NCBI GenBank assembly: GCA_963822295.1
Contig: CAWGHD010000002.1
Location: 1,674,001-1,738,000 of the forward strand
Length of the DNA stretch: 64,000 nucleotides
Origin: VRUE01 sp963822295
GTDB lineage: Bacteria; Actinomycetota; Thermoleophilia; Solirubrobacterales; 70-9
Direction of reading: 5' to 3'
Position 1 is the stretch's first letter, and every line of letters begins with the position of its first letter. The position numbers were made by a program, and so were the translations under genes. The notes under the pieces were generated by a model. It was given only the letters and a program-made list of their open reading frames with translations, had not been told where the DNA came from and did no database searches. Below, piece after piece: positions 25,452 to 33,040 of the stretch.

Positions 25452-28400
25452 TCAGCCCTCCCCGCGCTCGCGGCTCTGTCGCCGGCGCTTCTTCTGTTTC
25501 TTGCGCTGAGCCTTCTTCTTCTTGGCCGCCTTCTTCTTGGCGGCTTTCTTCTTCTTCTGAGGCACGACGTTGCCGCTCACGGTGTATTCCGTTCCGGTGC
25601 CCACGTCGGGGTTGGATGCGGGCTGAGTGGTCTCGCCGTGACATTCGTCGGCGGCCTCGCAGGGAAGCAGCTCGCCCTCGACGGGGAACCCTCCTCCCGT
25701 CCGGGCCACGTACATCTTGATGAAGGCGCCGTTCTCGTCCTGCGACACGAGCGTGTCGTAGGTGGAGAAGAAGATGTCCCTCCCGTCTCGACTGACCGCC
25801 TCGAGACCGGTGTTCACACCCGGAATCAGCAGCGCGAGGCTGGGGAAGAGATCGCGATCGCCGTTGCCGGCGGTGATCAGCTGCGGCCTGCCGTCCACGA
25901 ACTCGTAGACGTCGATGATTTCGTTGCTGTCGCGGGGCGAGAGCTGGTCGGACGTCGCGAAGGCGGTGCGCCCGTCGTCGGACATGAAACGGCCGTTCTT
26001 GCTCGCCAGCACGTCGGCGCTCACCGCCCCGGTCGAGTTGCCCGGCGGATCCGAGCGGAGGATGGTCGGCGCCTGGCCGGTGGGGTTGCACGAGGCGCAC
26101 TGGACCTCGCCCGTGTCGGCGTCGAACATGTACATCTGGCGGGCCGTCAGTTCCACTCCGAACGTGTTGAAGTAGCTGCTCTCATACCCGGTCAGCTCGG
26201 CTTTGGTGAGGAAGGCCGCGTGCCTTCCGTCGGCGCCGATCTGCATCCGGTTGGCCTGCGTGCCCGGATCGAAGGTGGTGACGTACTGGACGTCGCCTTC
26301 GTTCACGTGGTACAGGTTGCGCTGGTTGAAGACGCCGGGATTGTCCGGATCGAGCTGCTCCGGCGAGTAGAAGTAGACGTCGCCGCTGGAGGACATGACG
26401 TCGTCGATGTCCGGGCGCTCCGACGTGATCGGCGCCACGTTGCAGCCCGCCGTCCAGTTCGCGTTGCAGGCATCGCTGTTGCCTTTGCCGTTGCCGGTGG
26501 TGATCAGCGTGACGTCCTGGGTCGCCTCGTCCCAGAGGTAGATGTCCCGGCTGCTGTCTTCGTCTTCGCCGGTCAGGACAGAGTCCGAGAGGAAGGCGAC
26601 CTTGGAGCCGTCGGCGCTCATCTTGAGGAGCTGGACCCCGACTCCGGGCGAGACTTCGTGGGTCACGGCGTCGTTGACCCTCATGAACAGGTTGGTCCTG
26701 CCTCCCGGCGCCACGGTGGACATCAGGATGTGGGAGCCGTTGTTGGTGACCGCCGCGATTTTCACGTACTCGTCCGCGGTGCCCGCGTCCTGCGGAAGGT
26801 CGCCGCCGCCGGGCAGTTTCGAAATCACCGAGACGGTCTTCGGCCCGATCGCGTTGTCGTACGCGGATCCGGGCGCGGTCTCCAACCCGCCGGGGGCGAA
26901 GGCGAGATCGCTCGATGAGAAGACGAAGTGGGAGAAGTCACCGGAGGGGACCTCGTCGCCGGTCAGGTGATCGGCTTCCGGCACCACCGCGAAGTTGGTC
27001 GGCAGGCGGGTGATGAATTTGCCGCTGACGTCCCACAGGTACGCGAACGGGGCCCGACCGAAGTTGTTCGTCGGCGAGAGGTCGATCGCGTAGTCGAGGC
27101 AGAGGTTGAATGTGACGCTGCACTGGCCCTTCCAGGACAGCCCCGATTCGTCGCCCTTGAGCGCGGGGAAGGTCGTCTCCCAGCCGGTGCTGGTCCGACT
27201 GGCCACGTAATGGTCGAGGAGGAAGTTCGCCGCGCCCGAGCCCTCGATCCCGCCGAAGGCCCCGAAATAGCCGAACCGCGACGGTGTCGTCGCCAGGCCG
27301 GCGTTCTGATAGCGCATCTTCACGTCCGGCTGTGTCAGCGGGCTGCTCAGGGGCAACCTGAACAGCAGGTCGCCGGGGAAGAGCTGGACGCTGCCGGCGC
27401 GGCCCGGGGAAACGAGCTCGTACGCTCGACAGTCGGGCAGGTAGTTGGAGCCCGTCTGCTGGCGCACGTGCGAGTTCGGGCAGTTCGACGGGGGTGCGAA
27501 GTCGAACGTCGCGTTGCTGCTCGTCGAGGTCCCGTGATCGTTCGTCGCGACGAACCGGAAGTTGTAGGTGAGGCCGGGCTGGAGATCCGTGAGATAGACC
27601 GTGACCGACTGGAATGCCGCCTGCGGGCCCAGTTCGACCTCGGGCGTTTTCCGGTCATAGCTGACGCTGGTCCCGTACTCGACGTAGTAGGTCGCATCCG
27701 AGTCGTAGTTTTGGATGCGCGCGTGGACGTCGGCCGACGTCGCCAGCACGTTGGTCGCGTTCAGCCCCGCGATCAGCGGCCTGGCGGGGGCGGTGAAGGT
27801 GCGGTCGTCCCCGAAGGTCGTCCCCAGTGCGTTCGTCGCGACGAGGCGGTAGTGATAGGTCCTGCCCGGCTGGAGGTCTTCGACGCCGACCGGGGTCACC
27901 GGCGCGGCGCCGGTGCCGCTCCCGGCGCCGGCGGACGGCGTTTCCAGGTCGTAGTTGGTGTCGAGCCCGTACTGGAATTTGTAGGTCGTCGGCATGCCGT
28001 CGGGGTCGAGCGAGCCGTTCAGGGTCGCGCTCGTGCTGGCGAGGTTGGTCACCGCCCCGGTCTCCGTCTCGAGGACGGCGACGGTGTGCAGGACGTTCTC
28101 GAAGGTCTCGTTCATCCCGTTCGAGTTGGTTGCCTGGACCCGGTAGTAGTAGTCGGCCTCGGTGAACAGCCCTTCGAGGTCGACGCTCACGTTTTTGGTC
28201 CCCGTGTAGGGCGTGCCCGGGTTGCAGGGTTTCGTCGTGCCGAAGCTTTTGGTCAGCCCGTAATCGACGGTGCAAGCTGTGACTTCGGGCCCGCCCGCGT
28301 CGTCGATGACGGCGTTCACGGTGGCCGTGGTGTGGCCCTCCTGCGGCTCGCCCACGGTGATGTCAGGGATCACCACGGGTGCGCTGAAGATGGAGAGTTT

Positions 28401-29537
28401 GTCGGTGCCGCCCTTGATGTAGAAGCGGCCCTGATTCGCGGTGCCGGAGTTGTCGAACCCGACGTCACGGGCGCCGTCGGCGATTTCAAGCGAGGACAGC
28501 CCGATCCGAGGGCCGATCCGGGTGTGGAGGTCCGGGCCGTAGATGACCATGCCGGGCCCACTGGAGCCGAACAGGTGGAGGTTCTGGGTTGCCGGGTTGA
28601 GCGCGCCCCGCGTCCATTCCGCTTTGTTGTTGTCGCGAGGGAAGGGCAGGAAGTCTTTGGCGAGCGAAAGGTCGAGATAGTTCGACGGCTGCCGCTGGAA
28701 CTCTTCGATCGAGTACCAACGCCAGCTCCCGAGCGGGTCGTTGACGGCCGAGGAGGTGGTGAGGTCGGAAACGAGGGCGCCGTTAGCGCCGAGCCCGATC
28801 GCGTACCTGGCCGGGAAGTTGACGTGCGGAGGCTGGACCTGGAAGCCGAGGCGGACCTGCCCGACGGCAACCGTGTCCGCCGGGTCACCGCTGGTCGGGG
28901 CGTAGATGTCGGTGTGCCCGCCGCTGAACATGCTCCCGGCGAATTCCTGGCCCTCCCCACGAGTGACGTAGAGATTTCCGTTCGGCCCCATCGAGAGCGA
29001 GGCGGCCGGCCGCCCCGGGTCGGCCCAGGGCTGCGGCAGCGCCTCGTTGATGTTGCCGAGATACTCGCCGCTGGGCGCGAAGACGTTGATTTCCCCTGAC
29101 CGTGCGTCTTTGTCGTGGTTTTTTACGTAGATGTAGCCTTTCGCCGGGCTGTTGGACTGGTCGACGACGGCCATCGAGCGCAGTACGCCTTTGTCGGCGA
29201 TCGGGCCGAAGCGACCCGAGGGCACGCGATCGCAGTCGGCGGGCACGTCCACGCATTCGAGGCCGCCGAAGCCGTCGAGGATGTTGGTGCCGAGCGCCGA
29301 GAAGTTGACCGGGTTCCCGCTCGTGTCGTACTTGGCGATCACTTCCTGGTCGTCGAGCCAGACAAGGATGTTGCCCGCCGCGTCGACGCCGAAGGGCTGC
29401 GGTTCGGTGCCCGAGGCGAGGGTGATCTGGCCCAGGTATTTGTGCGTGAACTCAGCGGACGCCGAGGGCGCGACCAGGGCGGCCAGCGAGAGCGCGGCCA
29501 GCATTCCAACCAGAACTCGTCTCACTGGCTGCCTCAC
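25452..29537 (-). CDS. Giant secreted protein A2: NHL propeller, fibronectin-like repeats, TolB-like propeller
   Basis: A 1,361-residue exported protein. A signal peptide (LVGMLAALSLAALVAPSASA) leads into an NHL-type propeller (SMAVVDQSNSPAKGYIYVKN; LSMGPNGNLYVTRGEGQEF), then about four fibronectin-like modules with the recurring pattern ATLNGSLDPDG...FQYGL...LQPGRTYHYRLVATNALG. LPDCRAYELVSPG then opens a TolB-like propeller (ILMSTVAPGGRTNLFMRVN; FLSDSVLTGEDEDSSRDIYL). The tail is a lysine/arginine block of about 35 residues. The start is GTG at 29537: AAGGAGG lies 6 bases upstream and the codon overlaps the A1 stop as GTGA. The extra residues upstream in this frame are the A1 basic tail read in another frame. 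Confidence 0.78.
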   Translation of the reverse strand: MRQPVRRVLVGMLAALSLAALVAPSASAEFTHKYLGQITLASGTEPQPFGVDAAGNILVWLDDQEVIAKYDTSGNPVNFSALGTNILDGFGGLECVDVPADCDRVPSGRFGPIADKGVLRSMAVVDQSNSPAKGYIYVKNHDKDARSGEINVFAPSGEYLGNINEALPQPWADPGRPAASLSMGPNGNLYVTRGEGQEFAGSMFSGGHTDIYAPTSGDPADTVAVGQVRLGFQVQPPHVNFPARYAIGLGANGALVSDLTTSSAVNDPLGSWRWYSIEEFQRQPSNYLDLSLAKDFLPFPRDNNKAEWTRGALNPATQNLHLFGSSGPGMVIYGPDLHTRIGPRIGLSSLEIADGARDVGFDNSGTANQGRFYIKGGTDKLSIFSAPVVIPDITVGEPQEGHTTATVNAVIDDAGGPEVTACTVDYGLTKSFGTTKPCNPGTPYTGTKNVSVDLEGLFTEADYYYRVQATNSNGMNETFENVLHTVAVLETETGAVTNLASTSATLNGSLDPDGMPTTYKFQYGLDTNYDLETPSAGAGSGTGAAPVTPVGVEDLQPGRTYHYRLVATNALGTTFGDDRTFTAPARPLIAGLNATNVLATSADVHARIQNYDSDATYYVEYGTSVSYDRKTPEVELGPQAAFQSVTVYLTDLQPGLTYNFRFVATNDHGTSTSSNATFDFAPPSNCPNSHVRQQTGSNYLPDCRAYELVSPGRAGSVQLFPGDLLFRLPLSSPLTQPDVKMRYQNAGLATTPSRFGYFGAFGGIEGSGAANFLLDHYVASRTSTGWETTFPALKGDESGLSWKGQCSVTFNLCLDYAIDLSPTNNFGRAPFAYLWDVSGKFITRLPTNFAVVPEADHLTGDEVPSGDFSHFVFSSSDLAFAPGGLETAPGSAYDNAIGPKTVSVISKLPGGGDLPQDAGTADEYVKIAAVTNNGSHILMSTVAPGGRTNLFMRVNDAVTHEVSPGVGVQLLKMSADGSKVAFLSDSVLTGEDEDSSRDIYLWDEATQDVTLITTGNGKGNSDACNANWTAGCNVAPITSERPDIDDVMSSSGDVYFYSPEQLDPDNPGVFNQRNLYHVNEGDVQYVTTFDPGTQANRMQIGADGRHAAFLTKAELTGYESSYFNTFGVELTARQMYMFDADTGEVQCASCNPTGQAPTILRSDPPGNSTGAVSADVLASKNGRFMSDDGRTAFATSDQLSPRDSNEIIDVYEFVDGRPQLITAGNGDRDLFPSLALLIPGVNTGLEAVSRDGRDIFFSTYDTLVSQDENGAFIKMYVARTGGGFPVEGELLPCEAADECHGETTQPASNPDVGTGTEYTVSGNVVPQKKKKAAKKKAAKKKKAQRKKQKKRRRQSRERGEG

Positions 29538-31960
29538 CGGTTGCCTCCTTTGGCACTGGACTTCTTGTTTTTCGCTTTCCGTTTGGGCTTTTTCACGCAT
29601 CGGCCTTTGCGCTTGACGAAACCGCGCTTGCATTTCGCCCGTTTCGGTTTCACTTCGGGGGGCGCGCCCGGGCCGGTCGTCAGGGTCTGATCCGGACCGA
29701 GCGCGGTGCCCACCGGATTGGTTGCGACCGCGCGGAAGTGGTACTGCGTGCCGGGAGTGAGGCCGACGACATCGCTGGAGGCGGGCACCGCGCCGGCGCC
29801 GGCGCCGATCGAGATCGGCGCCGTCGAGCTGCCGTAGGCGGTGCCGGTGCCGTACTCGAAGCGCACCGTGGTCGGGCTGAGGCTGGGGCTGACGAGCGCC
29901 TGCAGCTGGGCGCCGGTCGCGGTCACCGAGGAGGCGTCCGTCGAGACGATCGCCGGCAGGTCGAGGGTGGTGAAGGTCAGGTCGGGGCTGTAGCTGATGC
30001 CGCCGAAGTTGATCGCGATCGCCCGGTAGTGATAGGTGCGGCCCGGGATCAGCCCGTCGATCTGGGTGCCGAAGGGGTGCGACTGGTCGTCGGCGGGGAA
30101 GACTTTGTCCTCCAGCACCTGGGTCCCGTAGGCCGCCGTCTCGCCGTATTCGAAGCCGTGGAAGGTCTCACCGAAGTTCGGCGTCACGGCGGAGCTGAGC
30201 GCGGCGCTGTTGGCGGTGACCTCAGATGCTTTGGTCCCGACGATCGTGGGCAGCTCCGGTGGGGTCGTCTGGAAGCTCCGATCGGGGCCTTTGCTCGTGC
30301 CGAGCGAGTTGGTCGTGACGATCCTGTAGTAGTAGGTCGTGTAGTCCTCGAGGCCCGAGAGGTTCGCGAAGACCTGGGTCGAGCCGGAGGTCGTGCTGTC
30401 CTCCACCAGCGGCGTCGAGTTGTTGTAGGCGTCTTTGTTCTTGCCCCACTGGAAGTAGTAGTCCGTTTCCTCGCCCGCCGGAGTGAACGAGCCCGAGACC
30501 GTCGCCGTCGACGCCGTCAGGTTCGTCGCGTCGCCGGTGTCGGTGTCGAGCACGGCGCGAGGGAAGAACGTTTTGTCCGGCCCGTAGTTGATGTCCACCG
30601 AGTTTTTGACCGCGATGCGGAAGTGGTACATCTCGTCCATCAGCAGCCCGGTCAGGTCCGCTTTCACCTGCGTCGTCGTCGAGAACGGTGTCGCCTGGTC
30701 GCATGGGGCCGTGTATTCGTAGGTGGTCGTGAAGCCGTACTGGAAGAAGCATTCGCTGACGTCGCCGCCTTCGATCGGGTCGGGGGCGGTCTGGGCGTTG
30801 ATCGTCGCCGTGGTGTGGAGAACATTGGTGGCGGGAAGCGTCTGGGCTTCCGGCACGCGGCGGGCCTTGTAGGCCTTGATCATCGGGCTCTCGGCGACGT
30901 AGACGGTGCCGCTGCCGGGGTCGACGGCTATCGCGTTCGACCCGCCCAGGTGGAACTTCGGCCCGACTTTGTTGAACTGTTCGTCGTACTCCTGGATCTC
31001 GCCCTCGTCGAAGACGAGCAGGTGCCCGTTGGAGAAGTCGACCGCGATTTCCGAGCCGTGGCCGCTGCAGAACCTTCCCCCGATCGGATCGCCCGCGGTC
31101 TGGAACGAGGCTCCGTTGGCGGTGAATTTGAGGACTTGGCAGTATTCGGTCAGGTACACGGCCCCGCCGTCCGCGGTGACCGCCTCGGAGTGGGCCGCGA
31201 AGGGCTCGGCGTTCTGGCCGCTCTCCGAGAATTCGGGCGTCCACTGCGAGCCGCCGACGTAGGTGTTGCTCGGCTGGTTGGAAAAGCGCATGATCCGGGA
31301 CTGGTTGTTCTCGGTCGGGTGCTGTTCGAGCACCCAGACGGCGCCCGTCCCGTCGACGTCCACCGCCCGGCGCTGGCCCAGCGTCTGGAAGACGCCGTCG
31401 GGCGAGCCGGTGCCGTCGATTTTGCCGAGGTAGGTGCCGGTCGGGCTGTATTTGAAGACCAGTTGGGCGCCGATGTCGGCGACGTAGACGACGCCGGCGT
31501 TGGGCCCGGTCGAGTTGTCGACCGCGATCGAGTGCGGCGTCTGCATCTGGCCGGGCGCCGAGCCGTAGAGGCCGGCCTGGCACGGCCCGGGGGCGGAGCA
31601 GGTCTCGAGCGCGTTGGCGCCGGTCGCGACCCCGAAGCCCCACATCAGGAGGAAGTTGCCGTCCTCGTCGAACTTCTGGACCCGCGAGCTCGCGCCGTCC
31701 GTGACGTAGTAGTTGCCGGTCGAGTGCTCGACGGCGATCCCGACGCAGCCGATGCAGGGAATGAAGTTGAACTGGCCCGCACCGGTGCCTTCGCCGCCGA
31801 ATTCGTAGTCGAAGACGTGGCCGTTGGGAACGGCGGACGCGGACGGCGCATTGGCCGCAAGGGCGAGCCCCAGCGCGCAGACCAGCGTCGCTCCCAAAAG
31901 AGCCGCTCGCGAACCTACGCGGCGTCCAATCTCAGACGGTGCCCCGATCCGGCCTCTCAC
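29534..31960 (-). CDS. Giant secreted protein A1: NHL propeller plus four fibronectin-like modules (first gene of the operon)
   Basis: An 808-residue exported protein that begins the five-gene surface operon. The signal peptide is AALLGATLVCALGLALAANA followed by PSASA. Residues about 45-350 form an NHL-type propeller (GIAVEHSTGNYYVTDGASSR; HSIAVDNSTGPNAGVVYVAD; AIAVDPGSGTVYVAES). Then come four fibronectin-like modules with FEYGTGTAYG and LTPGTQYHFRAVATNPVG type sequences. The C-terminus has the Cys-pair basic tail CKRGFVKRKGRCVKKPKRK. The GTG at 31960 has AGGAGAG 6 bases upstream; sequence farther upstream in this frame is the palindrome-rich leader. These domains suggest a wall-attached binding or scaffold protein rather than an enzyme. 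Confidence 0.78.
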   Translation of the reverse strand: MRGRIGAPSEIGRRVGSRAALLGATLVCALGLALAANAPSASAVPNGHVFDYEFGGEGTGAGQFNFIPCIGCVGIAVEHSTGNYYVTDGASSRVQKFDEDGNFLLMWGFGVATGANALETCSAPGPCQAGLYGSAPGQMQTPHSIAVDNSTGPNAGVVYVADIGAQLVFKYSPTGTYLGKIDGTGSPDGVFQTLGQRRAVDVDGTGAVWVLEQHPTENNQSRIMRFSNQPSNTYVGGSQWTPEFSESGQNAEPFAAHSEAVTADGGAVYLTEYCQVLKFTANGASFQTAGDPIGGRFCSGHGSEIAVDFSNGHLLVFDEGEIQEYDEQFNKVGPKFHLGGSNAIAVDPGSGTVYVAESPMIKAYKARRVPEAQTLPATNVLHTTATINAQTAPDPIEGGDVSECFFQYGFTTTYEYTAPCDQATPFSTTTQVKADLTGLLMDEMYHFRIAVKNSVDINYGPDKTFFPRAVLDTDTGDATNLTASTATVSGSFTPAGEETDYYFQWGKNKDAYNNSTPLVEDSTTSGSTQVFANLSGLEDYTTYYYRIVTTNSLGTSKGPDRSFQTTPPELPTIVGTKASEVTANSAALSSAVTPNFGETFHGFEYGETAAYGTQVLEDKVFPADDQSHPFGTQIDGLIPGRTYHYRAIAINFGGISYSPDLTFTTLDLPAIVSTDASSVTATGAQLQALVSPSLSPTTVRFEYGTGTAYGSSTAPISIGAGAGAVPASSDVVGLTPGTQYHFRAVATNPVGTALGPDQTLTTGPGAPPEVKPKRAKCKRGFVKRKGRCVKKPKRKAKNKKSSAKGGNR

Positions 31961-32213
31961 TCGGTTCTCTCCTCTCACCGGGTCCCCTGCGGGGGGTCCC
32001 GAATCCCATAACCCTGTGTGATGTCCCTGTCCTGACAGGTTCCGTGGCTCACGGTTCCTGTCAGAGGTCGGCCGTACCCTCGGTCGACGGCGGCAGTGTC
32101 GCACATCACATCGAATTGTGCAAGGGAAAAATTCCTGTTGGGGGAGAAGAGTTCCTGAATGCCCGATTCAGGAACGCCCCACCGCCTGGCGGGATCGGCG
32201 GTGGAGCGGGAAG
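31961..32213 (-). promoter_or_regulatory. Leader/promoter region of the surface operon with two strong palindromes
   Basis: No gene is present. Palindrome 1 (32032-32064, 33 bp) pairs CTGACAGG-TT-CCGTG with CACGG-TT-CCTGTCAG around GCT. Palindrome 2 (32151-32175) is a perfect 10-bp inverted repeat, GTTCCTGAAT/ATTCAGGAAC, around GCCCG. A third TTCCTG lies at 32132-32137. Palindrome 1 is about 70-100 bp upstream of the A1 start, where a repressor would act. Palindrome 2 could instead be the terminator of the upstream minus-strand tRNA-Ser, since TCTTCT follows its hairpin. I see no confident -35/-10 pair. Confidence 0.5.
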
Positions 32214-32302
32214 CGGAGGGGGTGGGATTCGAACCCACGAGCCGCCTTGCGACGGCCAACGGTTTTCGAGACCGCCCCGTTCAACCACTCCGGCACCCCT
32301 CC
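32214..32302 (-). tRNA. tRNA-Ser (CGA anticodon)
   Basis: An 89-nt class II tRNA with a long variable arm. The acceptor is GGAGGGG/CCCCTCC with discriminator G. The anticodon stem-loop CGGT-CTCGAAA-ACCG gives CGA, and the T-arm is GTGGGTTCGAATCCCAC. CCA is not encoded. TAGAAT (32324-32329, minus) lies 21 bp upstream as a likely -10. Confidence 0.96.
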
Positions 32303-32362
32303 GAGGACTCGGTCCGGCGGCGGATTCTACGGACCCGCGGAGCCAATACCCTGTGGGGACCC

Positions 32363-32452
32363 GGAGAGGTGTCCGAGTGGCTTAAGGAGCGCGACTGGAA
32401 ATCGCGTGGGCGGGGTTAACCCGCCTCGTGGGTTCGAATCCCACCCTCTCCG
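32363..32452 (+). tRNA. tRNA-Ser (GGA anticodon)
   Basis: A 90-nt class II tRNA. The acceptor is GGAGAGG/CCTCTCC with discriminator G. The anticodon stem-loop CGCGA-CTGGAAA-TCGCG gives GGA. The long variable arm is built on GGCGGGGTTAACCCGCC. TACCCT (32347-32352), 10 bases upstream, may be its -10. It is divergent from tRNA-Ser(CGA). Confidence 0.96.
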
Positions 32453-32479
32453 CTCCGCGGTCGCGCCGAGCGCCCGGCG

Positions 32480-32953
32480 TCAGCCGCGCCGGCCGGCGAA
32501 GAAGCCGCGCAGCAGGTCCGCGCACTCGTCCCCCCGCAGGCCGCCGCTGACCCGCGGCCGGTGGTTGAGCGCCGGCTCGCCGAGGACGTCGAGGACGCTG
32601 CCCGCCGCGCCGGCCTTGGGGTCGGCGGCGCCGAAGACGACCGTCGGGATGCGGGCCAGGACGATCGCCCCGGCGCACATCGCGCAGGGCTCGAGCGTGA
32701 CGTAGAGGGTCGTGTCCGGAAGGCGCCAGCCGCCGAGCGCCTCCGCCGCGGCACGGATCGCGAGCAGCTCCGCGTGGGCGGTGGGGTCGCGGCGCAGCTC
32801 GCGCTCGTTGCCGGCGGCGCCCAGCGGCTCGCCGTCGCGGGCGACGACGGCGCCGATCGGGACGTCTCCATGCCCCTCGGCCTCGCGGGCCAGTTGGATG
32901 GCGAGCCCCATGAGACGCTCGTCGACGGCATTTTCGGCTTCAGCAGGCATCAT
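32480..32953 (-). CDS. tadA: tRNA-specific adenosine-34 deaminase
   Basis: A 157-residue cytidine/deoxycytidylate deaminase-fold enzyme of the TadA type. It converts A34 to inosine in the wobble position of tRNA-Arg(ACG). The zinc site is intact: TAHAE supplies the His ligand and catalytic Glu, and PCAMCAGAI supplies two Cys ligands. VPIGAVVARDGE and GNERELRRDPTAHAE match TadA. It lies beside two tRNA-Ser genes. Two ATG codons are adjacent at 32953 and 32950. The sequence farther upstream in the frame is non-coding. A guanine or other nucleobase deaminase is less likely given the TadA-specific N-terminal spacing. Confidence 0.9.
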   Translation of the reverse strand: MMPAEAENAVDERLMGLAIQLAREAEGHGDVPIGAVVARDGEPLGAAGNERELRRDPTAHAELLAIRAAAEALGGWRLPDTTLYVTLEPCAMCAGAIVLARIPTVVFGAADPKAGAAGSVLDVLGEPALNHRPRVSGGLRGDECADLLRGFFAGRRG

Positions 32954-33040
32954 TGGAGTATGTGGGACGGACAACTTCACCGGCGGCAGGGTGTTAGCTG
33001 AAGGCCTCTTGAACGCAGGTATTTCCTTTAGCGCCAATCG

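Noticed and set aside
32101..32122. GCACA...TGTGC inverted repeat upstream of the surface operon
   Set aside because: Only 5-bp arms with an 11-bp spacer; too weak to call beside the two stronger palindromes.
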